Shown here: positions 54,539 through 63,629 of the stretch, in pieces | Layout: every line of letters begins with the position of its first letter | How positions within the stretch are numbered: the first letter of the stretch is position 1 | Assembly (NCBI GenBank): GCA_017744935.1 | Contig: JAGIAI010000031.1 | Location: forward strand, 1-64,000 | Origin: Variovorax sp. | GTDB lineage: Bacteria; Pseudomonadota; Gammaproteobacteria; Burkholderiales; Burkholderiaceae_C | DNA length: 64,000 nucleotides | Reading direction: 5' to 3' | Translations under genes and position numbers: made by a program | The notes under the pieces: model-generated | What the model was told of the DNA's origin: nothing | Database searches by the model: none | Seen by the model: the letters and a program-made list of their open reading frames with translations, nothing else

Positions 54539-55543
54539 TCAATCAATCGTGATGTTGGCAGTCTTGGCGACCTCGGCCCACTTCACGCGATTGGCGTGAA
54601 CCGTCTGCTTGAACTCGGCGGGCGACTCGATGCGGATCGTATTGCCCTGGCTCTCGAATTTCTCGCGGATGTCCGGCTGCTCGAGCACCGACTGGATCGC
54701 TGCGTTGAGTTTCTCGACGATGCGCGGATCGGTGCCCTTGGGCGCGAACACGCCGAACCAGATCGAGCTGTCGAAGCCCTTGGTGCCCGGAATGCCGCTC
54801 GACGCGATGGTCGGCACTTCCCTGACTGCCGCCACCGGTGTCGCGGTCGTCACGCCGAGGAGGCGCACCTTGCCTGCCTTGTATTGGGGCAGCACCGTCT
54901 GGACCTGATTCATGATGCAGCAGGTCTCGCCGCGCACGACCGAGGTGATCGCCTCCGGGCCGCCCTTGTACGGCACGTGCACCATGTCGAGCCCGAGCCG
55001 CGAGTTGAATTCGGCGAAGGCCATGTGCGTGCCGGCGCCGTTGCCTGTCGAGGCGTAGTTGTACTTGCCGGGATTCGCCTTCACCACGTCGACGAACTCC
55101 TTGAGCGTCTTCACGTTGATCACGTCGGGATTGATCGTGAGGACGTTCGACACGTCGAGTACCGGCGCGACCGGCACGAAGTCGGCCTCCACGTCGAAAG
55201 GCAGTTTCTTGTAGAGCGCCGCATTGCTGCCGTGCGTGGCCGCGGTGCCAAAGGAAAGCGTGTAGCCATCCGGCTTGGCGTGCGCGACGTATTCGCTCGC
55301 GATGTTGCCGGCCGCGCCGGCCCGATAGTCGATCACCACCGGCTGGCCAAGCTTGCGCTGCAGCGGCTCCTGGATCGTGCGCGCGACCACGTCGACCCCC
55401 GAGCCGGCCGGGAACCCCATGATCAGCATGATCGGCTGATGCGGCCAGTCGGCCTGCGCAAAGGCGGCAGGCGCCGCGGCGGAAAGCGCAAGCGCAGCGA
55501 TCGCGAGCAAGCGACGGGTGCGGCCGGAAGAGGGTGCGGTCAT
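54539..55543 (-). CDS. Bug-family tripartite tricarboxylate transporter binding protein
   Basis: A 334-residue periplasmic solute-binding protein of the TctC/Bug family. It has a signal peptide (SGRTRRLLAIAALALSAAAPAAFA, cleavage near residue 29), then DWPHQPIMLIMGFPAGSGVDVVARTI, VVIDYRAGAAGNIASEYV, VHVPYKGGPEAITSVV, and FGVFAPKGTDPRIVEKLNAAI, all standard. Ligands of this family are carboxylates or amides; this one is unknown. The membrane partners TctA and TctB are absent, as is common for the many orphan Bug genes of Comamonadaceae. Start at 55543 is chosen over an upstream Met for signal-peptide length. Confidence 0.9.
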   Translation of the reverse strand: MTAPSSGRTRRLLAIAALALSAAAPAAFAQADWPHQPIMLIMGFPAGSGVDVVARTIQEPLQRKLGQPVVIDYRAGAAGNIASEYVAHAKPDGYTLSFGTAATHGSNAALYKKLPFDVEADFVPVAPVLDVSNVLTINPDVINVKTLKEFVDVVKANPGKYNYASTGNGAGTHMAFAEFNSRLGLDMVHVPYKGGPEAITSVVRGETCCIMNQVQTVLPQYKAGKVRLLGVTTATPVAAVREVPTIASSGIPGTKGFDSSIWFGVFAPKGTDPRIVEKLNAAIQSVLEQPDIREKFESQGNTIRIESPAEFKQTVHANRVKWAEVAKTANITID

Positions 55544-55673
55544 GGGCGGTCTTTCGATCGGAGCAACAGCCGCGCATTGTGGCGTGTTGCTCATGCTCGA
55601 TCCGATCGGTGCTTATGCCTACCGGAAGCGGTCCGGGGCGCGCCGGCGGGCTTCTCCCGATAATCCCGGGATC

Positions 55674-57332
55674 ATGGTACGACCCACCCAATTGCTCCAT
55701 CCGCAGCGCGAACCGGCGCGCCCCTATCCCGCCGCGACCGTGCTCCTGCTGCGCGACACGTCCGGAGGCGTCGAGGTGCTGATGACCCGTCGATCGGCCA
55801 ACGCCAGCTTTGCGCCGGGTGCCTACGTCTTTCCTGGCGGCCGCATCGATGAAGGTGATACGACCGCACGTGCCATTGCCGCGCGCCGCGTCACGCAAAG
55901 CGACGAGCAGCTCACGCAGGCCATCGCCGCGATCCGCGAGAGCTTCGAGGAACTGGGCGTGCTGCTGGCCCACCACCCGGACGGACGGACGGTGACGGCC
56001 GATGAATTCGCAAGCATGGATCGCAGCACCGCCGCGACAACGGTGGCTTTTGCGGAACAGTGCGCGCAACGCGGCCTGCTGCTGTCCACCGATCAGGTCT
56101 TCACCCTCGCGCACTGGATCACCGATCGCGACCTGCCGAAGCGCTTCGACGTGCCCTTCCTCGTGGCACGCATGCCCGACGGCCAGACACCCACTGCCGA
56201 CGAAGCCGAGCAGTTCGAGCCGTGCTGGGTACGCCCCGCCGACGCGCTTGCACGCCACAAGGCGGGCACCTTCTTCATGATCTTCCCGACGCTTCGCACG
56301 CTGGAGCGCCTCGCCACATACAAGACCGTCGACGCGGTGCTCGACGCCTGCGTGAATCGCGAGAGGGGTGAAGACCCGTTGTGGACGAGTTGCCCGCGCG
56401 CCGGCTTCCTTCGTGAGGAGGAAGCGCGCTTCATGGAGCACGAGTCGGCCTTTGGCGAACTCGAACTGGTCAGCCCCGACGGCCAATTGGTGCACACGCT
56501 CGACTGGCAGAGCGAAAAGCCCGTGCCGCTCCTGAAGAACGTGCAACGTCTCACCGCGCCCAACCCGAGCGCAATGACAGGGCCGGGCACCAACAGCTAC
56601 ATCGTGGGCGACGCATCTACCGGCTACGTCGTGCTCGACCCGGGCCCGAACGACGCAGGGCACATCGACCGGCTCTGGCGCGCGACGGGTGGCGACATTC
56701 GCGTGATCGTCTGCACGCATTCGCACGCCGATCATTCGCCGGGCGCCGCGCCGCTGCAGAAGCTTTGCAAGACACCGCCGCCGATCCTCGGGCTGGCTTC
56801 CGCGCCCACTGCCCGGTCGTCCGCGAGATTTGCGCCTGACCGCGAGCTCGCCGACGGCGAACAGGTCGTGCTCGCTTCGGAAACGCACACGCACACCCTG
56901 CGCGCGGTCCACACGCCGGGCCACGCGGCCAACCACCTCTGCCTGGTGCTGGAAGAAGACGGCCTGCTCTTCTCGGGCGACCATGTACTCAACGGCAGCA
57001 CCACCGTCATCGATCCGCCGGACGGAAACATGAACGCCTACCTCGACTCCCTCGACAAGCTCGATGCAGTTTGCGAACAAGGCGGCATCGACTTCATCCT
57101 GCCGGCGCACGGCTACGTGCTCGGCCGCGCACGCGCGGCGCTCGCCTACCTGAAGGCGCACCGCCTCAAGCGCGAAGCCAAGATCGCCGCGGCGATGCGC
57201 AAGCTGCCGGAAGGCACGCCGGAAGACTGGCTGCCGCTCGCCTACGACGACGTTCCGGAGCGCATGTGGCCGGTGGCGGCGCGATCGCTGGCGGCGCACG
57301 TCGAACGCATCCGCCAGACGTCGCAGGCATGA
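55674..57332 (+). CDS. Nudix hydrolase fused to metallo-beta-lactamase-fold hydrolase
   Basis: A 552-residue two-domain cytosolic enzyme. Residues about 15-260 are a Nudix domain: AYVFPGGRIDEGD begins the box and AIRESFEELGVLL ends it, with about 25 extra residues between the G and REx2EE parts, as in NUDT19-type proteins. Residues about 295-520 are a metallo-beta-lactamase fold: GTNSYIVGD, VCTHSHADHSPGA (HxHxDH), HTPGHAANHLCLVLEEDGLLFSGDHV and LPAHGYVLG. The C-terminus is helical. Fusion suggests sequential action on a nucleotide or CoA-type ester. The start at 55674 follows a gap from the Bug gene. Confidence 0.88.
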   Translation: MVRPTQLLHPQREPARPYPAATVLLLRDTSGGVEVLMTRRSANASFAPGAYVFPGGRIDEGDTTARAIAARRVTQSDEQLTQAIAAIRESFEELGVLLAHHPDGRTVTADEFASMDRSTAATTVAFAEQCAQRGLLLSTDQVFTLAHWITDRDLPKRFDVPFLVARMPDGQTPTADEAEQFEPCWVRPADALARHKAGTFFMIFPTLRTLERLATYKTVDAVLDACVNRERGEDPLWTSCPRAGFLREEEARFMEHESAFGELELVSPDGQLVHTLDWQSEKPVPLLKNVQRLTAPNPSAMTGPGTNSYIVGDASTGYVVLDPGPNDAGHIDRLWRATGGDIRVIVCTHSHADHSPGAAPLQKLCKTPPPILGLASAPTARSSARFAPDRELADGEQVVLASETHTHTLRAVHTPGHAANHLCLVLEEDGLLFSGDHVLNGSTTVIDPPDGNMNAYLDSLDKLDAVCEQGGIDFILPAHGYVLGRARAALAYLKAHRLKREAKIAAAMRKLPEGTPEDWLPLAYDDVPERMWPVAARSLAAHVERIRQTSQA

Positions 57333-57342
57333 GGTTCGTGCA

Positions 57343-58050
57343 GTGACAGATTCGGAAGAAGGTATCCGCCTCGCCAAGCGCGTGGCCGCACTTGCCGGCT
57401 GCTCCCGGCGCGAGGCCGAGTTGCTGATCGAGAACGGCGCCGTCCGCGTCGACGGCGAAGCAGCCCTGCTGCCCCAGATGCGCGTGCTGCCGGACCAGCG
57501 CGTCGAGATCGAACCCGGCGTGCGCCCCCAGCCGGTGGTGCCGGTCACCCTCCTGCTGCACAAGCCGGCCGGCATGTCGACCGACAACGCGCATCGCCTG
57601 CTGGTGCCCGCGAACCATCAAGACCCCGAGCGCGCCGGCCTGCGCTTCCTGCCGCGCCATGTCGCCGGACAACGTTGCATGACCCCGCTGGAAACCGGCG
57701 CAAGTGGGCTGATCGTGTTCACGCAGGAATGGCGCATCGAGCGCCGGCTGCAAGAAGACGCAGCGATCCTGGAGCACGAGATCATCGTGGACGTGGAAGG
57801 TGCCGTCGGCCCCGAGACCCTCGTGCATTTCGACCGGTCACCTGCGCGCGTGAGCGTCGGGCAGCGTGGCGAAGGCCACACCGGCCTGCGCTTCGCGATC
57901 AAGGGGCCGCGTCCCGGTCAGATCGCCAACCTGTGCACGCAGGCCGGACTGCGCATCCAGTCGATGAAGCGCATCCGCATCGGGCGGATTCCTCTGGCGG
58001 GCTTGCTGCCCAACCAGTGGCGCTATCTGCTGCCGCACGAGAAGTTCTGA
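57343..58050 (+). CDS. RluF/RsuA-like pseudouridine synthase family protein, Asp to Glu at active site
   Basis: A 235-residue protein with an S4 RNA-binding domain (about 8-55, RLAKRVAALAGCSRREAELLIENGAVRVDG) and an RsuA/RluF-like catalytic domain (LLLHKPAGMSTDNAHRLL; SVGQRGEGHTGLRFAIKG; AGLRIQSMKRIRIGRIPLAGL). In the family the catalytic motif reads GRLD followed by xxTxGLLLLT. Here it reads TPLETGASGLIVFTQ, with Glu117 in place of the nucleophilic Asp. Activity is therefore doubtful, and an RNA-binding role remains possible. Starts with a GTG 10 bases after the Nudix gene. Confidence 0.82.
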   Translation: MTDSEEGIRLAKRVAALAGCSRREAELLIENGAVRVDGEAALLPQMRVLPDQRVEIEPGVRPQPVVPVTLLLHKPAGMSTDNAHRLLVPANHQDPERAGLRFLPRHVAGQRCMTPLETGASGLIVFTQEWRIERRLQEDAAILEHEIIVDVEGAVGPETLVHFDRSPARVSVGQRGEGHTGLRFAIKGPRPGQIANLCTQAGLRIQSMKRIRIGRIPLAGLLPNQWRYLLPHEKF

Positions 58051-58057
58051 AAAATGT

Positions 58058-58392
58058 GTGAAGCACGCCTATAAGCCGGATTCTGTGCGCTGAAGTTCTT
58101 GCGAACCTCAACGTGACCGCCATTACTCTGGGCCGTTTGTCACCAAACGGCTCGGTGCCACCTACCCGCCAGCTCTGCGGAACCACATCGACGCTGGCCT
58201 ACTTGGTGTTGCTGCGCGCAGAGATTGCCCGTTTCACCCGACCGGAGTTGCCCCCGGCCGACTCGTCTCTGTTGCTCTGATCCTCACCTCGCGGTGGAGA
58301 GCCGTTAGCTCCTGCGCTGTCCTGTGCAGTCCGGACGTTCCTCCAGTGCGCTCTTTCGAGACATGCACCAGCGGCGGTCCGGCGTGCTTCAC
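58058..58392 (-). ncRNA. rnpB: RNase P RNA (class A)
   Basis: RNase P RNA is the catalytic subunit that matures tRNA 5' ends. On the minus strand the ends pair as the P1 helix: GTGAAGCACGCC at 58392-58381 with GGCGTGCTTCAC at 58069-58058. Near the 5' end GAGGAACGTCCGGACTGCAC matches the universal P4-containing block. Near the 3' end AGAGTAATGGCGGTCACG and ACAGAATCCGGCTTATAGG match the 3' P4 strand and the CCGGCUUAU end. Internal GGTGAAACGGGCAATCTCTG and TAGGCCAGC fit bacterial type A. A run of five Ts follows P1. The gene ends 8 bases from the RluF-like stop (convergent). Confidence 0.95.
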
Positions 58393-58398
58393 GCGGGG

Positions 58399-58404
58399 AT
58401 TATC
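58399..58404 (-). promoter_or_regulatory. rnpB: Predicted -10 of the rnpB promoter
   Basis: GATAAT on the minus strand lies six bases before the predicted 5' end of the RNA, at the correct distance for a sigma-70 -10. The -35 region at 58421-58427 (TGGAAG/ATGGAA) is weak. The promoter sits within the leader of the divergent cysK gene. Confidence 0.5.
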
Positions 58405-58455
58405 GCCACAATGGCGCTCCCTTCCATTCACCGCAACTTTGAGGGCGCACCACTC

Positions 58456-59376
58456 ATGAAGGCCGAAAACATCCTGCAGACCATCGGCAATACGCCGCAC
58501 ATCCGCATCCAGCGCCTGTTCGGCAATGCGACTCAACAGGTCTGGATCAAATCCGAGCGCGCGAATCCCGGCGGCTCGATCAAGGACCGGATCGCACTGT
58601 CGATGGTGGAAGATGCCGAACGATCGGGCGCGCTCAAGCCCGGCGGCACGATCGTCGAGCCGACTTCGGGCAACACCGGCATCGGCCTCGCGATGGTGGC
58701 GGCGGTCAAGGGCTACAAGCTGATCCTCGTGATGCCCGACAGCATGTCGATCGAACGCCGCCGCCTCATGCTGGCGTACGGCGCGACTTTCGACCTCACG
58801 CCGCGCGAAAAGGGCATGAAGGGCTCCATCGCCCGCGCAGAAGAGATCGTCGCCGGCACACCCGGCGCATGGATGCCGCAGCAGTTCAACAACCCGGCCA
58901 ACATCGCAGTGCACGAGCGGACCACGGCCGAGGAGATCGCGGCCGACTTTCCCCAGGGCATCGACGTGCTGATCACCGGGGTCGGCACAGGCGGCCACAT
59001 CACCGGCTGCGCGCGGATCCTCAAGAAGAAGTGGCCGAAGCTCAGGGTGTTCGCGGTGGAGCCGGTGGCTTCACCGGTGATTTCCGGCGGTCAGCCGTCG
59101 CCGCATCCGATCCAGGGCATCGGCGCGGGCTTCATCCCGAAGAACCTCGACACCTCCCTGCTCGACGGCGTGATCCAGGTCGACGCGGAGCCGGCACGCG
59201 AAATGGCGCGCCGCTGTGCGCGGGAGGAGGGGATCCTCGTTGGCATTTCGTCCGGCGCTACGCTGACCGCCATTGCGCAGAAGCTGGCGTCGCTGCCCTC
59301 GGATGCGGTGGTGCTGGGCTTCAACTACGACACGGGCGAGCGCTACCTCTCGGTCGACGGCTTCCTGCCAGCGTAG
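58456..59376 (+). CDS. cysK: Cysteine synthase (O-acetylserine sulfhydrylase A)
   Basis: A 306-residue PLP enzyme making cysteine from O-acetylserine and sulfide. Lys43 in [12 protein letters not shown] binds [23 protein letters not shown] is the substrate loop, and [15 protein letters not shown] binds the phosphate. [19 protein letters not shown] and GISSGAT are typical of CysK. The ATG at 58456 ([15 protein letters not shown]) is chosen because the upstream frame runs antisense through rnpB. It is divergent from rnpB with 63 bases between them. Confidence 0.93.
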   Translation: MKAENILQTIGNTPHIRIQRLFGNATQQVWIKSERANPGGSIKDRIALSMVEDAERSGALKPGGTIVEPTSGNTGIGLAMVAAVKGYKLILVMPDSMSIERRRLMLAYGATFDLTPREKGMKGSIARAEEIVAGTPGAWMPQQFNNPANIAVHERTTAEEIAADFPQGIDVLITGVGTGGHITGCARILKKKWPKLRVFAVEPVASPVISGGQPSPHPIQGIGAGFIPKNLDTSLLDGVIQVDAEPAREMARRCAREEGILVGISSGATLTAIAQKLASLPSDAVVLGFNYDTGERYLSVDGFLPA

Positions 59377-59445
59377 GAACCGGGCCTGCGCCAGCTGGGC
59401 GAGCCTTATGATTCGCGTCCTGCTTGATAACCACAAGCCTTCCAA

Positions 59446-61101
59446 ATGCTGCGAATCTCTGAAATCAAACTGCCGCTCGATCATGATGGAGCGGCTCTCC
59501 CCCACGCCGTCGACACCCTGCTGGGCACACCGCCCGGCGCGGTGACCGGGATCAAGGTCTACAAGCGCAGCTTCGATGCACGCAAGGTGCAGCTGCTGCA
59601 GGTCTACATCGTCGATGTGACCCTCGCGGACCCGGCGCTGGAAGCCCAGTTGCTCGTCAAGTTCGCCGAGAACCCTCGCGTCACGCCAACGCCCGACATG
59701 GAATGGCGGGCGCCTGCGCAGGCGCCCACCGGGCTCGCATTGCGGCCAGTGGTGGTCGGCTTCGGCCCCTGCGGCATCTTCGCCGCGCTGGCCCTTGCGC
59801 AGATGGGCTTCAAGCCGATCGTGCTGGAACGTGGCAAGACAGTGCGCGAGCGCACCAAGGACACCTGGGGCCTCTGGCGCAAGAGCGTGCTGAACCCCGA
59901 ATCGAACGTGCAGTTCGGCGAAGGCGGCGCCGGTACGTTTTCCGACGGCAAGCTCTACAGCCAGATCAAGGACCCGCGCTTCCTCGGCCGCAAGGTGATG
60001 GAGGAGTTCGTCAAGGCCGGCGCGCCGGAGGAAATTCTCTACGTCGCGCATCCGCACATCGGCACCTTCAAGCTGGTGAAGGTGGTGGAAGGCATTCGCG
60101 AACAGATCATCGAGTTGGGCGGCGAGATCCGCTTCGAGCAACGCGTGACCGATGTGCTGATCGAGGACGGACCGGACGGAAAGCACCTGCGCGGGCTGAC
60201 GGTGCTCGACCAGCGCACCGGCGAGAGCAGCGAACTGCGCGCCGACCATGTGGTGATGGCGCTCGGCCATAGCTCGCGCGACACCTTCGCGATGCTCCAC
60301 GAACGCGGCGTACAGATCGAGGCCAAGCCTTTCTCGATCGGCTTCCGCGTGGAGCATCCGCAAGGGTTGATCGATCGCGCCCGCTGGGGCCGCCACGCCG
60401 GGCATCCGCTGCTCGGTGCGGCGGACTACAAGCTGGTCCATCACGCGAGCAACGGGCGCTCGGTGTACAGCTTCTGCATGTGCCCCGGCGGCACCGTCGT
60501 CGCGGCGACGAGCGAACCGGGCCGTGTCGTGACCAACGGCATGAGCCAGTACTCGCGCAACGAGCGCAATGCCAATGCGGGCATCGTGGTGGGCATCGAG
60601 CCGAGCGACTACCCGGGCTGGGAGGATGGCCGCACCGGTTCGCCGCTGGCGGGCATCGATCTGCAGCGGTCGCTGGAATCCAACGCGTACGTCCTCGGCG
60701 GCAGCAACTACCGTGCGCCGGGGCAACTGGTGGGTGACTTCGTCGCAGGCACGCCATCCACACAGCTCGGAAGCGTCGAGCCTTCATACAAGCCCGGGGT
60801 GACGCTTGGCGATCTGCATGCCGCGCTGCCTGCCTACGCGATCGAAGCGATGCGCGAAGCCTTTCCGGCCTTCGGTCGGAAGATCAAGGACTTCGACCTG
60901 CACGACGCCGTGCTGACCGGCGTGGAGACGCGTACTTCGTCACCCATCCGGATCGGGCGCGGCGAAGACCTCCAAAGCCTCAACGTGCGCGGGCTCTATC
61001 CAGCCGGCGAAGGCGCCGGCTACGCTGGCGGGATTCTGTCGGCGGCCGTGGATGGGTTGAGGGTCGCGGAAGCCCTCGCGCGCCAGGTGATCGAAAACTG
61101 A
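59446..61101 (+). CDS. FAD-dependent oxidoreductase (COG2509 type)
   Basis: A 551-residue flavoprotein of the COG2509 group of uncharacterised FAD-dependent dehydrogenases. An N-terminal RNA-like/BFD-less domain of about 95 residues (IKVYKRSFDARKVQLLQVYIVDV) precedes the FAD turn VVVGFGPCGIFAALALAQMGF (103-123). SNVQFGEGGAGTFSDGKL, ALGHSSRDTF, SFCMCPGGTVVAATSEPG and the C-terminal ETRTSSPIRI/GLYPAGEGAGYAGGILSAAVDGL are family hallmarks. The substrate is unknown. It is 69 bases after cysK and could be cotranscribed with it. Confidence 0.85.
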   Translation: MLRISEIKLPLDHDGAALPHAVDTLLGTPPGAVTGIKVYKRSFDARKVQLLQVYIVDVTLADPALEAQLLVKFAENPRVTPTPDMEWRAPAQAPTGLALRPVVVGFGPCGIFAALALAQMGFKPIVLERGKTVRERTKDTWGLWRKSVLNPESNVQFGEGGAGTFSDGKLYSQIKDPRFLGRKVMEEFVKAGAPEEILYVAHPHIGTFKLVKVVEGIREQIIELGGEIRFEQRVTDVLIEDGPDGKHLRGLTVLDQRTGESSELRADHVVMALGHSSRDTFAMLHERGVQIEAKPFSIGFRVEHPQGLIDRARWGRHAGHPLLGAADYKLVHHASNGRSVYSFCMCPGGTVVAATSEPGRVVTNGMSQYSRNERNANAGIVVGIEPSDYPGWEDGRTGSPLAGIDLQRSLESNAYVLGGSNYRAPGQLVGDFVAGTPSTQLGSVEPSYKPGVTLGDLHAALPAYAIEAMREAFPAFGRKIKDFDLHDAVLTGVETRTSSPIRIGRGEDLQSLNVRGLYPAGEGAGYAGGILSAAVDGLRVAEALARQVIEN

Positions 61102-61112
61102 AGCCCAAAACG

Positions 61113-61139
61113 CAGCAGACCGGCATTGCCGGTCTGCTG
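61113..61139. terminator. Strong 12-bp hairpin between flavoprotein and htpX
   Basis: CAGCAGACCGGC (61113-61124), loop ATT, and GCCGGTCTGCTG (61128-61139) form a perfect 12-bp stem 11 bases after the flavoprotein stop. A CCCC-TGAA-GGGG hairpin lies just beyond at about 61146-61157. htpX converges from the right, so it probably terminates both transcripts. The T-run is short (GTGTTG). Confidence 0.7.
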
Positions 61140-61166
61140 GTGTTGCCCCCTGAAGGGGTGGGTTAG

Positions 61167-62042
61167 TCAGGTTTGCGCGTTCTGAAGCGCAGCGATGCGC
61201 TGTTCGATCGGCGGGTGGGTGGCAAACAGGCTGCCCAGCTTGCCGGTGATGCCCATGGCTTCGACCGACTTCGGCAGTTCGCCCGGAGGCAGGCCACCCA
61301 GGCGAGCCAGCGCATTGACCATCGGCTGCTTGCGTCCCATGAGTTGCGCCGAGCCTGCGTCGGCACGGTACTCACGCTGCCGCGAGAACCACGCCACGAC
61401 GATGGCGGCGGCAAAGCCCAGCACGATGTCCAGCACGATCGTCGTCACGAAATAGCCGATGCCGGGGCCGGAATTGCGGTCGTCACCCCGACGCAGGAAG
61501 CTGTCGACCGCATAGCCGATCACTCGCGACAGGAACACGACGAAGGTGTTCATCACGCCCTGGATCAGCGTCATCGTGACCATGTCGCCATTGGCGACGT
61601 GCGCAATTTCGTGGCCGATCACGGCTTCGACTTCCTCGCGCGTCATGTTCTGCAGCAGGCCGGTCGAGACCGCGACCAGCGACGAGTTCTTGAACGCGCC
61701 GGTGGCGAAGGCATTGGGCTCGCCTTCGAAGATGCCGACCTCGGGCATGCCGATGCCGGCCTTGTCGGCAAACTTCTTGACCGTCTGCACGATCCAGGCC
61801 TCATCCGGCGACTGCGGCTCGTTGATGATGTGAACTCCCGCCGACCACTTGGCCATCGGCTTGCTGATCAGGAGCGAGATGATCGCGCCGCCGAAGCCCA
61901 TCACCAGCGCGAAGCCGAGCAATGCGCCCAGGTTCAGCCCGTTGGCAGTGAGGAAGCGATTGACGCCGAGCAGGCTCGCGACGACGCCAAGCACCGCCAC
62001 GACCAGGACGTTGGTCAGCACAAACAGAAGGATGCGTTTCAA
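61167..62042 (-). CDS. htpX: Membrane zinc metalloprotease HtpX
   Basis: HtpX is a heat/envelope-stress protease that degrades misfolded membrane proteins. The TTG start at 62042 ([15 protein letters not shown]) gives the canonical N-terminus, 291 residues, and has GGAG nine bases upstream. A TTG seven codons earlier is unlikely. Membrane helices lie at about 5-25 and 38-60 with two more near 155-205. The zinc motif is [11 protein letters not shown] (His144, Glu145, His148), with the third ligand Glu in [15 protein letters not shown]. It is probably independently regulated, 79 bp downstream of DUF3025. Confidence 0.94.
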   Translation of the reverse strand: MKRILLFVLTNVLVVAVLGVVASLLGVNRFLTANGLNLGALLGFALVMGFGGAIISLLISKPMAKWSAGVHIINEPQSPDEAWIVQTVKKFADKAGIGMPEVGIFEGEPNAFATGAFKNSSLVAVSTGLLQNMTREEVEAVIGHEIAHVANGDMVTMTLIQGVMNTFVVFLSRVIGYAVDSFLRRGDDRNSGPGIGYFVTTIVLDIVLGFAAAIVVAWFSRQREYRADAGSAQLMGRKQPMVNALARLGGLPPGELPKSVEAMGITGKLGSLFATHPPIEQRIAALQNAQT

Positions 62043-62121
62043 GTTGATTTCTCCGTGAGGCAAACGTGGCTCAGATGGGGGCCGGACCGGTCCGCTTCAA
62101 GCTGCGCCGACGCGGCAGGGA

Positions 62122-62907
62122 CTAGGGGGTTGGACTTGGTTCTGCGTCCCTGCGAGGACGAAAGACTTCCGAATCATCATAGAAGGAAAAGTTCTCGTTT
62201 TGAACGCACCATCCTGGCACGCCGAGCACCGGCAACGGGGTGAAAGGCTTGGTCGCCAGGTGCTCGGGATGGAGCGAGGCCGCAATGGTCGCATCGTCCA
62301 AACCGGCCGGATTCATTTCCCCCGCAGCGATGAGGACATGGGCAGTGGCGGCCTTGCGCGGGGCGGTCAGCTTTTCGAGCAATGCGTGTCCGAACACGAG
62401 CAATCGCGCTTCGCGCCATAGTGATCGATGCGTGATGAAAAGGCCTCGCCAGTTACGCGCGCGCAGGGCGTCCCACAGCGGCTTCGGCGCATCGAGCACA
62501 GCCCCGTTTTCATCGAACAGCGTGAGCGCATCGCGCAGCGGCCCGCGCGTGGCTCCGATGCCGGCACGCGCGATCTCCTCCGCCTGCAGTTCGTTCAAGC
62601 GACGCTTGCTTGCCGGGCAATGCAACCAGACGAGGCCGTTGAAGAGGTCGTGCAGGTTGTCCCGCGTGGGGACGCATGCGGTTCGATGGATGAAGGATTC
62701 GTAGGCTTCACCCGGCTGCGCACTGTCGCCGGGCACGAAGCGCAACCTGCCCGAAGCCAGCGCGATGGATGCCGACTCACCCGACAGCGCTTCGCAGACC
62801 CTTTTCCCCTGCGCAATCTTTGCCGCGACCCTGGACGCACACGCGGCGTACGGCGCCATCCACGGCGTGGCCGTATCGAAGGGCCAGGCGTCGCCGAATG
62901 CGCTCAC
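62122..62907 (-). CDS. DUF3025 family protein
   Basis: A 261-residue cytosolic protein of the DUF3025 family, common in betaproteobacteria and gammaproteobacteria and of unknown function. Conserved-looking blocks are FVPGDSAQPGEAYESFIHRTACVPTRDNLHDLFNGLVWL and RDALTLFDENGAVL near the middle, and LLVFGHALLEKL and PVLGVPGWC near the end. The GTG start at 62907 overlaps the NYN-gene stop by GTGA, so it is translationally coupled. A frame further upstream is a shifted reading of the NYN gene. Confidence 0.78.
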   Translation of the reverse strand: MSAFGDAWPFDTATPWMAPYAACASRVAAKIAQGKRVCEALSGESASIALASGRLRFVPGDSAQPGEAYESFIHRTACVPTRDNLHDLFNGLVWLHCPASKRRLNELQAEEIARAGIGATRGPLRDALTLFDENGAVLDAPKPLWDALRARNWRGLFITHRSLWREARLLVFGHALLEKLTAPRKAATAHVLIAAGEMNPAGLDDATIAASLHPEHLATKPFTPLPVLGVPGWCVQNENFSFYDDSEVFRPRRDAEPSPTP

Positions 62908-63629
62908 GACCGCATGGGGCCGACGTACTGCACCTTGTTGGGCGTCTTCTCGGGTGTCAGCAGGAACAGCTCGGGATGCTTCTTGAACAGCTTGGGCGAA
63001 CTCGCGCTCTTGCTGAGGAGCTTGGCGGCACGCAGGCGCTCGGCGGCCAGGTTGAGCTCGACCTTGTTCCCCGTGGTCAATTCGGCCACCGCATCGAGGA
63101 TGCGGACCACGTCGTCGGGAAGCTCCGGCACGCTCGGTGGGGGCGGCGGTGCGGCCTTCGCACGCCGGGTCGTGCGCTTCTTGGCCGGCGCGGCCTTCGG
63201 CGGCTGGTGATGCAGGAGGTCGACGAAGCTGTCGTAGATCGCCACGGTGTCGTCGCCCGTCTTGCCCTGCTGGCCGATGCCGCACACACGGCAGCCCTTC
63301 TCGCGCAGGCGGATCACCAGCGGCGCAAAGTCCGAATCCGACGACACCAGCACCACGACATCCGGGCGCTCGGCGATCACCAGATCCATCGCATCCACCG
63401 CCATCGCGATGTCGGTGCTGTTCTTGCCGGCGGAGATATTGACCATCGGCCGCACCTGCAGTCGCTTGAACAGTGCCTGCTGCTTCAGCGCGGTTTCCGT
63501 GTTGCAGTAGGCCCGCCGCACGTGGATGTTGCCGTACTCGGTCATCGTGCGCTGCACGGCCTGCTCGATCACATCGGCCGAGACGTTGTCGGCATCGATC
63601 AGTAGCGTCACGCGCGGCGAAGGGTTCAC
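62904..63629 (-). CDS. NYN-domain ribonuclease with OST-HTH (LOTUS) domain
   Basis: A 241-residue protein. The N-terminal PIN-like NYN domain has the acidic catalytic set visible in [14 protein letters not shown] (Asp12, Asp14), [15 protein letters not shown] and [19 protein letters not shown]. After a Lys/Arg/Pro-rich linker (about 148-165), residues about 168-238 resemble an OST-HTH/LOTUS RNA-binding domain ([47 protein letters not shown]). This architecture suggests an endoribonuclease acting on structured RNA. The GTG start overlaps the pyrC stop. The target RNA is unknown. Confidence 0.85.
   Translation of the reverse strand: MNPSPRVTLLIDADNVSADVIEQAVQRTMTEYGNIHVRRAYCNTETALKQQALFKRLQVRPMVNISAGKNSTDIAMAVDAMDLVIAERPDVVVLVSSDSDFAPLVIRLREKGCRVCGIGQQGKTGDDTVAIYDSFVDLLHHQPPKAAPAKKRTTRRAKAAPPPPPSVPELPDDVVRILDAVAELTTGNKVELNLAAERLRAAKLLSKSASSPKLFKKHPELFLLTPEKTPNKVQYVGPMRS

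Noticed and set aside
54543-57587. Long minus-strand frame opposite the Nudix-MBL gene
   Set aside because: Antisense to a two-domain enzyme with intact motifs; no homology pattern.
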